64,000 nucleotides of DNA from Tiliqua scincoides (Eukaryota; Chordata; Lepidosauria; Squamata; Scincidae): NCBI RefSeq assembly GCF_035046505.1, contig NC_089825.1, forward strand, positions 3,127,029-3,191,028, read 5' to 3'. This document shows, in pieces, positions 1-12,500 of this stretch. How positions within the stretch are numbered: the first letter of the stretch is position 1; every line of letters begins with the position of its first letter. A program made the position numbers and the translations under genes. The notes beneath the pieces were generated by a model. It was not told the origin of the DNA and made no database searches. It was given only the letters and a program-made list of their open reading frames with translations.

Positions 1-182
1 TGATTTTAGGAATGGGTTAAGTCAGAATGCCAGATGTAGGGGAGAGCACCAGGATGAGGTCTCTTGTTATCTGGTGTGCTCCCTGGGGCATTTGGTGGGC
101 CGCTGTGAGATACAGGAAGCTGGACTAGATGGGCCTATGGCCTGATCCAGTGGGGCTGTTCTTATGTTCTTATGTTCTTATG
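1..182 (+). mobile_element. CR1 LINE, 3' UTR tail
   Basis: This is the 3' end of a CR1 retrotransposon whose body lies left of the window. It matches the tails of the copies ending at 19813 and 60972 almost base for base and ends in tandem TTCTTATG units, the usual short-repeat terminus of reptile CR1. It sits in a late intron of DHCR24, in antisense to that gene. Confidence 0.9.
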
Positions 183-185
183 TAG

Positions 186-1637
186 GTGGTAGAAGAAGGG
201 AGTCAAACATTAAGTCAACCTGGAGAGAGGAGTGAGACGCCATTATCATCCGGTGTTTTCAAGGGGGCGGTGAAATCCAGCTCTGTGTGTAATGCAGCTA
301 CCAGCACAGATAATTTGGAATGGATAGGTCTCAAGGAACTGAAAGCCCTGTCTGGCAAACAATGTGCTCTTATCTCACAAACTCTGCTTACTATCTTCAG
401 AGGCCAGCAGGCTATGGCCTGTAAGTTAGAGGCTTTGTGTCGTCAGTTGAAAACACTCACAGTGAAGGACAGGCCTCCCTGTGTGGGTGACATTCCTGCT
501 GTTTCCTCAACGTCGGAAGTGAGGACGGGAAGAAGACTGCAACCTTGCAAGATCTCCCTCTCCATTTTTCAAAGCCAGCTAAACTATGGCAGATGGCACA
601 CAAAATTCAGAGCAAAATCTTCTCTGAGCAGTCTTCTACGCTGTGATTTGCACGAAGTGGACTTGCAGAATGTGACCAAATTAAGGTCTTCTCCCAATTG
701 GCAAAATATCCTGTTGTCTTTTCGACAGGATGTTATGCCTCAAATGCTTCTTAAGTCATCTTCTCTTTTACATCATTTTGGAATACGACCTAAGAAAGTC
801 TATTATGAACCTCCCATTATCGCTTTTACCCAATCTCGGGGAGTTAGACATCCCGATACAGTTAGGGCAGAGGTTTCTCCTATTAGGCCTAGAACTTTTG
901 AGCATCTGGATTCACAATTCTTGGACCCCATTTCTGAATTTCAATTGAAAGAGTCATTTTCAGAGCTAGCTCTGCTAGAACAGGAGCATTTGATTTCTGC
1001 CTTGAAAGAGCTGGTGCAAGACTTTGAAAACATACAGGACACATCGGCTTCTACTCCTTTCCAGAAACAGGATGTTTCTCCAGAAGATTCGATGGATATG
1101 GAGGTAGCTGCGAAACAACCTACTCCTAGGACTCTTCATCCAGACCTACAGTGTCTAATGGACTTTAAAGAACAGTCCATGATATCTTCTCTTTCTTCAA
1201 CTTCTCTGTTACTCCCTTCTCAGGTTGGAGAGAATACCCTGGATGAAGTAAAGTCTGCATCTGTTGCCCATGGCTTGGTGCTCCTATCTGCACAAAGTGG
1301 ATGTCAAACCCCTGGATTAATAGAAACTGATGTCTTACAGCAAAGTCATCTATCTAGTAATTTGACTGTGTTGGAAGCTGATGAACCTTCATCTAGCAAT
1401 GATCAGACAATTTTGGATTATCCAGCTCAGGGTACTCAGTGTTCTCCAAAAACTGCAAACTTGTACCCTGTTGTGGAGTTGGGCTCAAGCCCAGTTGGGA
1501 TCCAAAGAGTTTCCAATGGGGTTCCCTGTAGAAATGTGGGGGCTGTGACCCCAGTATTGAATCCCTGTGTGACAGCCGATATTAGTTTTACCATCTCCTC
1601 TGTTGCAAATAGTCAGGCTCCTTCAGTGGGTATTTGA
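186..1637 (+). CDS. LINE ORF1-like reading frame (Vingi-like element)
   Basis: An uninterrupted frame of 483 codons precedes the endonuclease/RT frame. It opens after a stop at 183-185 with GTG and has no ATG at its start, which fits a 5'-truncated copy. The product is Ser/Thr/Pro-rich with acidic stretches in its second half. I see no CCHC zinc knuckle, RRM or esterase motif, so the ORF1 type cannot be named. The frame survives intact over 1.4 kb, which suggests a fairly recent insertion or a coding constraint before insertion. It ends with TGA 35 bases inside the open frame of ORF2. Confidence 0.6.
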   Translation: MVEEGSQTLSQPGERSETPLSSGVFKGAVKSSSVCNAATSTDNLEWIGLKELKALSGKQCALISQTLLTIFRGQQAMACKLEALCRQLKTLTVKDRPPCVGDIPAVSSTSEVRTGRRLQPCKISLSIFQSQLNYGRWHTKFRAKSSLSSLLRCDLHEVDLQNVTKLRSSPNWQNILLSFRQDVMPQMLLKSSSLLHHFGIRPKKVYYEPPIIAFTQSRGVRHPDTVRAEVSPIRPRTFEHLDSQFLDPISEFQLKESFSELALLEQEHLISALKELVQDFENIQDTSASTPFQKQDVSPEDSMDMEVAAKQPTPRTLHPDLQCLMDFKEQSMISSLSSTSLLLPSQVGENTLDEVKSASVAHGLVLLSAQSGCQTPGLIETDVLQQSHLSSNLTVLEADEPSSSNDQTILDYPAQGTQCSPKTANLYPVVELGSSPVGIQRVSNGVPCRNVGAVTPVLNPCVTADISFTISSVANSQAPSVGI

Positions 1638-4600
1638 CCCGAGTGCAGCTAATGTACTTCATCTTGTTTCATGGAATGTGGCGGGGTGGGCCGGGAAATT
1701 TGGGCAGTCTGATTTTTTTGATTTCGTCAAGAAATGGGATGTTTTATGTTTTCAGGAAGTCTGGCTTTCCTCTCCCCCCCCCCCCCCAAGTAGATGGCTT
1801 TAGAGCTTTCTTAACCCCGGTGGTCCCTGGTTTGGGAAGGGGCAGACTTAAGGGGGGATTACTTTCATTGGTTTCTACGAATTTGTCTATTGTAGTGGAA
1901 TCCTTGCCCGCTTTTGACCGTTATACTCTGGTGGTAAAACTTAATTTACAGCCAATTCCCTTAATTTTGGTAAATGTGTACTTCCCGCCACTTGTGGGTT
2001 TAACCACCTTAAGGCAAATATGGATCAATTTTGAGAAGCATCTTGGGGAGATCCAAGAGGCATATCCTTCTGCTCAAGTGGTCATTTTGGGGGATTTTAA
2101 TGCTAAAATGGGCAGAAATGATTTGGAACTTTTTACAAAATTTGGAGCTTTCCCCCCGTCTTTTTCTGACCCTCCTCCATTGCGCAAACGTGTTTCTAAC
2201 GATTGTAGGTGCAATCGTCAGTGCTTATTTTTGGCCCAATGCTGCATAAAGCAAGATCTAATAATCCTTAACGGCTCATGGCCAGAGGATCACCCAGCAG
2301 TGTGTTCCTTTTGGAAGGGGACTAAACCCTCACTTCTAGATTACGTGGCTATTTCTAGGTCGTTGCTACCGGATTTGTTGGATTTTAGGGTACTCAGTAG
2401 ATCAGAGAGCGACCATCTCTCTTTATCGCTCAAATTGTCAACAGTTGAGCAGTTTAAGTCAAGAGAGATCCATCACCCTACTGACCACTTAGGTCCTGTG
2501 ACAAGTTGTGTGAAATGGACCAGTCATGTTAGTGCTAAAATTCAAGGGCTTTTGAGTTGTGAGCGGGTAATGGGCTTTAGGGATGCAATTATAGCTAAGG
2601 AAGGTGATCCTTTGTCACATTATAATAATGTTGTTGCTGCCTTAAAACCTTTTTTAAGTAATTGTACGCGCAACAATATTAGTCTGAGAAGTAGATCTTA
2701 TGACTGGTATGATTCTGAATGTAGGATCCTGAAGAAGCAGGTTACTGCTGCTTTGATTATGGCGAGAGAATCTCAATTGGAGGTTCATTATGTGCATTTA
2801 AAAAATTTAAAAAAACAATTTAAGGAAACTATTAAATTTAAGAAGGAAATCTTTATAAAGAAAAATTGGGAAAATTTAATTAGTGCAGCTAATCAGAAAA
2901 ATACATCTCTCTTCTGGCACATAATTAATCCACTACTGAAGGTGTTTCCCTCGGGAGCCCCAAATTATATTACAGCATCAGAATGGGTGGAACATTTTCA
3001 GGGGATTTATGCATCGGAAGAACCCCCTTGTCCAGATTTAAGATCTAAATTATTAGCAGAAGATCTTCCATCTTGGGAACCTGTAACCAGTGAGGAGGTT
3101 GTCTCTTTTATTAGGAGAGTTAAAAGTGGAAAAGCTCCAGGGGAAGATTTTATTAGAAGTGATTTGCTTAAAGAACATCAGGATTGGTGGGCTCCAACTT
3201 TGGCTGCCCTATTTTCGTATATTGATGAAACAGCTAATATGCCTTCTGATTGGGGTTGGGCGATTATAGTTCCCATTTATAAAAAAGGAGGTCATGAAAT
3301 TCCCTCAAATTACAGGCCTATTAGCTTGCTCAATGTCATCAGTAAACTTTATGCCTTGCATCTGAGAGAGAAGCTATTGGCCTGGATGGAATCTCAAGAC
3401 ATTATAGCCGATATTCAGGCAGCCTTTTGCCCTGGAAGATCACACCTTGATCAGACTTTAGTGCTGCAATTTCTTGTCGAAAAACATCTGGCCACTAGGG
3501 GTTCTAGACTTTTTGCAACCTTTGTTGATTTCAAGGCTGCTTTTGACCTAATCCCTAGATCAAGGCTAAGGGATAAGTTTGCAGCCTCGTCCATTGACCG
3601 TCGATTATTGCTGCTTATGGTTAGCTTGTACAGCAATTCTGGCATAAAGATTAGGTGTTCATCTAATGGTCATCTAACGAATTCAATTTTGGTTAATAAA
3701 GGGGTTAGACAGGGTTGTGTTCTTGCCCCCCTCTTATTTAACTTTTATATAAATTCATTGATCACTTCTTTTGATGATCTGGCCTTACACCCCCCAAAGC
3801 TTGCTGATCGTCATGTTCCTGTTTTGGCATATGCCGACGATGTGCTTATATTATCAAGAACACAGGTCGGTATGAGGAGGGCTCTTCGCCATCTAGCCCT
3901 GGTCAGTTCACAGGAGGAATTAATTATAAATTCTGATAAAACAAAGGTGCTGGTTTTTGCTAGACGTTATAAGGCCTTTCGATGGCTCCTAAATGGGAAA
4001 CCCATTGAGGAGGTTAAAATAATAAAGTACCTGGGGGCGATCTTTCATTATCAAGGAGGCCGTTTGGCCCTCAAAAACTATGTTGGTCAATCAGCTCAGA
4101 AAACATCTGGTGCCATTTATCGTTTTTATTTATCCAAAGGTGCCAAATTTCTCCCTGCGGCTGCACACTGCTAAAACTAGGGTTCAATTGCTCTATGGCT
4201 CTGAGATCGCCCCATATTTAAATACCAGGTCTTTGGAGGTGATCCAGACCAAATTTTTGCGCCAATTGATGTATGTTCCCCGATGTGTGCCAAACACTGT
4301 GGTCAGGTTGGAATCCGGTACCCCAAGTATGGAGATGTTGATGTGGCTAAATGCCTTACATTATTTTTTGAAGATTCTCTCGCGACAGGATAACTTTACT
4401 TATTTGATCTTTTCAAATCCTTTTGTAGGCACCTGGGAAAAAAGGTGCTTGGATCATTTCAAACCCTGCAATCTCTCCCCAGAGTCTTTAATGATGATGA
4501 GCCCGGGAGACGCAAAAGAAATTTTGTGTCAGAGGTTGGTAGACCTTGAATTGAGATCTGCGAGAGCCAGACTTTCTGTGTATGTTTTTCTTGGGGATCA

Positions 4601-4985
4601 AGCTCTTGCATTTTCTCCTGCTAGATATTTTTATAATATTGTTATACCTAAATTTAGGATTGCTTTTACTAAAGCTAGGTGTAATGCACTTTTATCAGCA
4701 GTTCTTTTGGGGCGTTATGCAAGGCGTCCCTATTCAGAGAGACTGTGCCCCTGCCCTCAAAATGTGGTGGAGACAACTGCCCACATTGTTTTGCAATGTC
4801 CATATTATGACGATTTGAGATCTAAATTTATCTCCCCGATCTTCGGTATTGAAACAGGGATGCAGGTGGAGGAGCAGCTTGCTTTTCTGCTTTCTGATGT
4901 TTACTCGGATATATCACTCAGGGTTGCCCGCTTCTGTTATGCTGCACAGTTGGTTAGGAAGAAAATTGAGAGTGTAGACCTCTGA
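1603..4985 (+). pseudogene. LINE ORF2 (endonuclease and reverse transcriptase), two frameshifts
   Basis: ORF2 runs through three frames. The endonuclease start (SWNVAGW, FQEVW) is open from about 1603 to the C-run at 1777-1790, where the frame shifts by homopolymer slippage. The next frame, to 4174, holds the rest of the endonuclease (ILGDFNAK near 2090; SESDHLSL near 2405) and the RT with fingers (YRPISLLN), FVDFKAAFD, GVRQGCVLAPLLFNFY and the YADD catalytic box near 3830. A second shift near 4150-4172 leads into the last frame, which has LLYGSEI and a Cys-rich tail, CPCPQN...H...CPYY, near 4748-4805, typical of the ORF2 C-terminus in this group. I see no ATG in the ORF2 frame ahead of the endonuclease. 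Only two breaks in 3.4 kb point to a young insertion. Confidence 0.8.
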
Positions 4986-5097
4986 TTTTATGATTTTATA
5001 TATGTGTAACGGGGTGTTGGTTTTAATTCTGTGTATTTTGTTTTGTTGTTTGTGACGAGCTGGTCGGATAACCGTAAATAAAGTATCTATCTAGAAG

Positions 5098-5355
5098 GAA
5101 ACTGGCGTGATTGATCAGGTTGGAATGAAGAGAGCTATAGTGAAACAGCACCAAAGGAATGGGTGTTGTTGGAGGTATTAATGCATACAGTAGAGGGAAA
5201 TATCTGCTTCTGAATCAAAAGCAAGAGACTGGAGATCAATGGCCTACTGTTTCTTACTCAAAAGCTACTATCCTTCCCTGTTCAATTAAGTGGTTGTTCT
5301 CTTTCACAGGTCCTCATTTCCGGGATACTCTCCCAGTTTGGAAAAATGCTCTTAC
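5098..5355. other. DHCR24 intron sequence, nothing else recognised
   Basis: This is the part of intron 7 between the LINE and exon 7. I see no coding signal or repeat family here. Confidence 0.5.
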
Positions 5356-5553
5356 TTTAATATCACTGTGGAAGGTTTCAATACACTTGACAAGGCTTTT
5401 CATGGGAATCATCATATCTTGTACCACATGATGCTGCTCATAGAGCTTTCGAATTGCTTCTCCTTGAGTCAGTTTTAAAAGGGAAATTTTAGGAGGAACC
5501 ATCCAGCCAAACAGGTAGCGAAAAACAGGATTATTGCCAAAAGGAATGATATC
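5356..5553 (-). CDS. DHCR24: DHCR24 exon 7
   Basis: 66 codons, phase 0 at both ends, from DIIPFGNNP to FHSDIK. The acceptor is TTTCATAG and the donor GTAAGA. It contains the conserved [17 protein letters not shown] and [10 protein letters not shown] segments. Confidence 0.95.
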
Positions 5554-8500
5554 CTATGAAACAACCAGATAAAAATAAATCATGAGCAAACTGTACATTG
5601 CAAAACTGTATCACCAATTCAAGATCAAAGAACTGCACATGCTACCTTTGGAACAAAAAAGAACACCCCTCAACACCTCTTCCTCATTAACATGAACTGG
5701 TGTATCCCAACAATATAGGCCAGTGGTTCCCAAACTGGTGGGTCGTGACCCACCAGGGGAACCAGAAGCAGGACATTCCCCCTTAAGGGATGCACCCTGC
5801 AAGGAAGGCAGTGACAAGATCCCAAGAACTGTGCCACTGCAAGGGAGAAAGGGGAGTTCTCCAGCCTTATCTGAAGGCGGTGCAAGGGTGCGGGGAGCCC
5901 CACGGACACATGCACAGGACTCCTCAAGTCTCCGATTAACTGAAATAAGCGATCGAAACCGCTTCTGGTTTCATGATAAAAAAAATATGCAAACCTTGAT
6001 CATATTTTCAAGATATGGGGGAGTCCAATTATCACATGGCACATCCTTTCAGTAGCGCAGTTTAGGCCAAAGCGTCATTTCACAGATCAACTGTGCCCTG
6101 CGAAGTGATAATTCGGCTCTCCCAGCACTTCAACTGCTTTTCTTGCTTTTCTGCCCCTCTTGATCTGCCTCTTCCCTGTACTGTTTCTCACCTTCTGAGG
6201 CCTTCTTCCATCTCTCCTTCCCAGGGCCACAGTAGAAATGGTGCTGCTGAAAGGACAGTGCAGGGAGAACCCAATTATCACATGGTCTGCCCTTTCAGCA
6301 CTGACACGTAAGCAGTGGCAATGCTGAAAAGGTCACCTGCATAAGTGGGCTCTCCTAGCACTGCCGCTTCTGCTACTGTGTCACTTTGCAGCTCTGCAGC
6401 TGATGGTGATGGTGGGAGAGACCAATTATCACGAGATGGGACAGATAAACAGCTTCTGCAGGCCACATCTGGACAGCAAGTTTTGACAGTCCTGGCCTGA
6501 AACATGTACTCCACCACTCCATTCTGGCCCTTCCCACTTAGTACATATGCTCTTGGGGACAAGAAAATATTTAAAAGCTTGCGTTTCACCTTTCTCCCAA
6601 GACAGCCAAAATGACATAAAAAAGTGTCTGTCAGCTACTCAGTTGATTAGGCTTATTATTAGAAAGGAGAATGAACTATGGGATGTCACAAAGAAGGAGT
6701 TAGTGCCTGTGGCACATGCAGGATTTCAAACAGCAATTATTCACAGAATTCCAAAACCTCGTGCCTCTGATCCGTACCTGGAGCTCCCAGAAGATGCTCC
6801 GTGTATGCCTGTGATAGTAGTGTCTGGCTGGAATATACTCTGTTCCCATCTTGTCAGCCTTCAGATAGTTTTCCACATGCTTAAAAAACCATGGCTTGTA
6901 ATAATTTCCAATTCTATTAATCTTAAAAAGAACACAAAATGAACAAACAGAACCAACTTTGCTCAACTCAGCAGCAGAAGTCCCACCTATTTTGTTGCAA
7001 CAGGTACACTGGAAGATGAAGACACCCAATGCTAGGAAAATACCTCCAACTGCAGATCATTATCAACATAATGCATCAGCATCATTGTACACTGTACTCC
7101 ACCAATATAACCACATTAGGCACAGTGTACACAGTTAATGTGTAATCACCTATCATCATCTCCACGCAGAGACACAACCCAGAATGCTTTCCAGGCAGAG
7201 TAGGAGTGAACCAAACATCTGAGCCAGAAGTGTCAGTGCATATATGCAGTGCAGGTTACTATCCAGTGAGGCTTAAAATCAAAGAGTATTACAAGGACAT
7301 GTCACCAAGAGGAGATGCATTTCTGGGAAACTACCAGGTGTTCCAGATCAATCTTTTGCCAACAGAGTTCTTATGTTTCAGCCCAATACGTTTTTGGGAA
7401 GCACTACCTTATAATGTGACCTGCTTGATGTATGGTGGAACTGAGTTGCAATGCAGTAGCTATCTTAAGTGGTTTCCTAACAGAATGCATCCTGCAGAGT
7501 TCGGTAATCAAGCTATATCACAAATGTAAAGCTACTTTACTAGTCAATTCCCTCTTTAGAGAACTCTGGGAACTATTGGCCTGAACAGGAGGCTAGAATC
7601 CAGCAACATTCTCAATGATATAATAATAATATAATATACAGTATTTATATACCGCCTTTCTTGGTCTTTATTCAAGACTTTATTCAAGGCGGTTTACATA
7701 GGCAGGCTTATTAAATCCACGCAAGGATTTTTACAAATTGAAAGAAGGTTCTTTCTTTCAAGAACCACTACATTCAAGGTGTTACACTCCGATCTGGTTT
7801 GACATTCTGGCCTCCATCCTCCCACGCTCCGAGCAGATGGAACAGCTCAGCTGCAGCTTGTCAGCTGCTTCAAGGTCGCACGGTGCCGGTGGCCTCGAGC
7901 TGGCGACCTTGTGGATGTTAATCTTCAGGCAAATGGAGGCTCTACCCTCTAGACCAGACCAATGCCCTTATTTATTCAATTTATATCCTGCCTTTCTCCC
8001 GAAAGGGTACCCAAAGTAGCTTACAACAAATTAAAATTTGCATAAATAAAATGCATAAAAATATAAAATACATATATAACACAAAATGTGAAACACCAAC
8101 CAGCAGTAAGCAGAAGCTATAAGAATGATATTACTAAAAGCCCACCAAGCAGCCTACAAATAGCAAACATGCCCTTAGAAACCCTGCTGGGTTCAAAAGG
8201 CTTTCTGAAACAAGGTCTTCAGGTTTCGCCAGAAGGCTTTTGAACAAGGAGTAGTTCTGGGAACAAAGGGGAGGGAATTCCGTAGGGCATCACTACTGAG
8301 AAGGTCCTATTTCTGGTCACCATCCCCCTAACCTCTTTCAATGGTGGCGCATCCAGAAGACCTTATCAAATTACATACCCAAGATTCCTAAAGTAGATAC
8401 TGTCTACTTTAGATGCAAAAAGTTGCAGAGAGCCATTTGCCCTGCTTTCCCCTTATTCCATCTAAAAAAGCAGATAAGTATGAGGTTACCTTGCCCTGAA

Positions 8501-9446
8501 CAGCTTCATCAGTCATAACGCCTGTCATTATGACAGCTTCTTCCAAGGAGTACACCAAGCCCTCTACAAAATGATTGTCTCTGTTCTCAGATTCCTCCAA
8601 AAATCTCCTGCAGATGGCCTTCAGTCCTCTCACAGGTTCATAATGCAGCTTGACATATTTCTTAGCTGGGATAATTTTTATTTCTGCTGCAACCAAGAAG
8701 CCTAGCGTACCACAAGACCAAGGCACTGCATAAAATAGGTCCGAGTTTTCCTCCTGTAACAAGTAGACCATACTAAGTCATATACCAATAGAGAACAGTC
8801 ATGACTTCATACAATAGAACAGAACAAGATGTCCTCTTACTGGTGTACACCTCACATGGCTTCCATCAGCAAGAACGAGTTCATAGGCCGTGCAAGTATG
8901 TTGAAACAGACCGTAAATATGGGAGGAAGATTCAATCCCAGTTCCCATGATCAAGCCACCTGAACAAGAAATTGTTAACAGGAATCAGACAATATGCAAT
9001 TTACACACACAAGATTGGCACCAAGAAAATCATGCTGTTAACATGAAATTTTTCTGTGGTTCAAGAAACTTAAACAAGAATGTTGCTTTTAACTGCTGGG
9101 CACGTCAAGCTAAACTAATAGGTGGAACTGTGTCAGGTATTTTACACTGGCAAAGAGTCATTATTTGTAAAACCTCTCACCTACAGTAAGATCATCAAGT
9201 TCTGGTACCACTGGAATAGTCCAGCCCATGGGGTTGAGGTGTGCTGTTAACTGACCCATCGTGACCAAGGGCTCCACACAGACAACCTAAGGCAGAGCAG
9301 ATTTTACAGACCAGTTTGGTCAAGTTATTTCTGATGACTTATTTTCAAGGCTAAGGCACTGCATAAAAGGGCTCACGATCTAAAAAGATGCAAAAGAATA
9401 CCAGCAGACAGCCACTAGAGATATACATATACATATATATACATAC

Positions 9447-9519
<73 letters not shown>

Positions 9520-12500
9520 ACCATACAGTTTGACTATCTCTTCTAAAATTCATTTCAAATTCCAATTTAAATTTGAATTTAAATTTTCTAACTCAATTTA
9601 GAAAATTTAGAAAATCTGGCTCAATTTTCTAACACTGATCATCAAGGTAGAAGCCAGGTGATCTGGCAAGTACAGGACTCCCAAATGACCACTTTCAGAG
9701 AAAGTGAAACCTGTTTTCAGAGAAACCTGTTTTCAGAGAAACAGGCTGCAAAAACCCCTAGGACTGAATTGCAAGCTGGGTCTTGTAAAAAGGGACATTT
9801 TGTGGTTTTGTTGGGTCCATTCACTTCAACCCGCACAAAAGATGAACATGCCAAGGTGTATGATCAGCAGCAGGAGTGTTTTGCTTGTTTAGGTATTGCA
9901 ACATAAAGCCATTAATCAGACAAACTTACAAAGACTGCATTTATTTTAAAACCAAACCAGATATTCACACAAAGGACAGCCTTTAAAGCACAGCACTTGT
10001 TGCTATCCTCAGTTATTTCAGCCAATACCTGCGTCAAGAAAACATCAGATAGTAGTCACCTACTATGGCCAATATTTTAAAAGTTGAAACCTAAAAAGAA
10101 AAGTTTTCATTCTGGATCAACCACCTTCAAGCCACTTCTGGTGTGGCATTTCCCTATCCACATTTTGAATATATGCTATTTTAAACCATTCAAACAAGTT
10201 TAAGCACATGTGTGTTCAATTCAAAATGACAGCAGAGGTTATATGTCAATCAGACCAAAGAGGAAAAACAGGATCTCAAGATTTGTTCCCTGGAAAAAAG
10301 TGGCCAGGAAAGCATGCATGAATTGAAGGCTATAGAAATAGGAGGCTACAGGCTAAGTGGGGAGTCCAAAAGAGTTGCATCCCTTGCCTGGATGCCCAAT
10401 TTAAGATGCAAGGATAAATCTCATCCTTACCTTTCTTTCTGTGTCTACATCCAGAACATCCATCAAGCTGATTGATATGTTCTTATGAGTCTTCTTGTAC
10501 TTTCCAACACGAAGAGATACTGTAAGCCACCCAGGACGGCCTGTGCACATATATGTTTTTTGGCCTTCTTCTTTCCATTCTCGTACCTACAAGAGAGTAT
10601 ATGAGGTCCCTAGGAAGCTGCCTTTTGCAGCGATAGACCAATAATCTGTCTAGGTCGGTATTGCCAACATTGACTGGCAGTGGTTGGGTCCTCCCCGCCT
10701 CTGAATTAGCCCCCTTAAATGTAACAAGAAAACACCATTTCTCTAGTTTGAATTTGTTTAATGAGCTAGTAAACCAATTTTCAACTGAGAGAACAGGCTT
10801 TTATTAGCCAAGGGAGTCAAGCTGTGGGTCAGACTAAGAGCTGAGGGAATCAGGTGCTACAGATGAAGCTGCAATGTAAAACACTTTAGCCCACACAAGA
10901 GTGTGTCATACACCAATAATGCGGCTTCTATATCAGTAAAACACCAACCTCACTGTGCTGAAACACACTCTTAAACAAGGCTGACTTGGGAAGATTTAGG
11001 ATCTTTGGAGGACTTTACATTTGAAAACAACTTTAACAAAAGCCCAATTCCACCAAAGACCAGCCAAGTTTTGCTAGTTGATCTAAGTGGTGGCATTTAT
11101 TGGGACAGGTCCTCTCATGGATTGAGAACTGATTGAAGGCCAGGAAACAGAGAGTCGGTGTCAATGGGCAATTTTCACAATGGAGAGAAGTGAAAAGCGG
11201 CGTGCCCCAAGAATCTGTCCTGGGACCGGTGCTTTTCAACCTCTTCATAAATGACCTGGAGACAGGGTTGAGTAGTGAGGTTGCAAAGTTTGTGGACAAC
11301 ACCAAACTTTTCTGAGTGGTGAAGACCAGAAGTGATTGTGAGGAGCTCCAGAAGGATCTCTCCAGACTAGCAGAATGGGCAGCAAAATGGCAGATGCGCT
11401 TCAATGTCAGTAAGTGTAAAGTCATGCACATTGGGGTAAAAAATCAAAACTTTAGATATATGCTGATGGGTTCTGAGCTGTCTGCGACAGATCAGGAGAG
11501 AGATCTTGGGGTGGTGGTGGACAGGTCGATGAAAGTGTCCACCCAATGTGCGGCGGCAGTGAAGAAGGCCAATTCTATGCTTGGGATCATTAAGAAGGGT
11601 ATTGAGAACAAAACGGCTAATATTATAATGCCGTTGTACAAATCTATGGTAAGGCCACACCTGGAGTATTGTGTCCAGTTCTGGTCACCGCATATCAAAA
11701 AAGACATAGTGGAAATGGAAAAGGTGCAAAAGAGAGCGACTAAGATGATTACGGGGCTGGGGCACTTTCCTTATGAGGAAAGGCTACAGCATTTGGGCCC
11801 CTTCAGCCTAGAAAAGAGACGCCTGAGGGGGACATGATTGAGACATACAAAATTATGCAGGGGATGGACAGAGTGGATAGGGAGATGCTCTTTACACTCT
11901 CACATAATACCAGAACCAGGGGACATCCACTCAAATTGAGTGTTGGGAGAGTTAGGACAGACAAAAGAAAATATTTCTTTACTCAGTGTCTGGTCGGTCT
12001 GTGGAACTCCTTGCTACAGGATGTGGTGATGGCGTCTAGCCTGGACGCCTTTAAAAGGGGATTGGACAAGTTTCTGGAGGAAAAATCCATTATGGGGTAC
12101 AAGCCATGATGTGTATGCACAACCTCCTGATTTTAGAAATGGGTTGTGTCAGAATGCCAGATGCAAGGGAGGGCACCAGGATGAGGTCTATTGTTGTCTG
12201 GTGTGCTCCCTGGGGCACTTGGTGGGCCGCTGTGAGATACAGGAAGCTGGACTGGATGGGCCTATGGCCTGATCCAGTGGGGCTTTTCTTATTGATCTTG
12301 AGGTTCTCAGTTTCCATTTAGAAGAGAGCAGAATTCAAGACTAACAAAGGGGAGGGAGAGAAAGGGAAGCATCTGAAAATATGCAGAAATGTTTTTGTTT
12401 CAGATTGTGAGCCCTTTGGGAAGTGTGATGGAAAATCTGATGGAATCTAGCAGGTCAGATCCTTCATCCCTCTAGCTCAGCACCATCTATGCCGACTGGT

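Larger units (their letters stand above)
183..5097 (+). mobile_element. Vingi-like (I/Ingi group) non-LTR retrotransposon, nearly full length
   Basis: This is a LINE of about 4.9 kb with two reading frames and a short 3' UTR that ends in an A-rich TAAATAAAG stretch followed by TATCTATCTA. ORF1 spans 186-1637. ORF2 carries an apurinic-type endonuclease (SWNVAGW, LGDFNAK, SDH) and a reverse transcriptase (FVDFKAAFD, GVRQGC, YADD), followed by a Cys/His tail. The order EN-RT with no RNase H, and RT signatures such as IDRRLLLLM, resemble Vingi elements reported from lizards; assignment to that clade is from memory and needs a search. The 5' end starts directly after the CR1 tail with no ATG, so it is probably slightly truncated. 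I found no clean target-site duplication. It lies in a DHCR24 intron on the opposite strand. Confidence 0.8.
5554..6777 (-). other. DHCR24 intron 6 with hAT-type fragments
   Basis: This intron has no further exons. It holds the two hAT-like fragments listed separately at 5721-5960 and 6015-6500. Confidence 0.6.

Noticed and set aside
5098-5355. Search for the last two DHCR24 exons inside the window
   Set aside because: No frame resembling YPIWLCPF or the KICKAARH end occurs between 1 and 5355; they must lie beyond the left edge.
7623-7963. Possible functional tRNA gene because of A- and B-box-like words
   Set aside because: The sequence does not fold as a full tRNA and continues into a SINE body and tail shared with 36187-36593.
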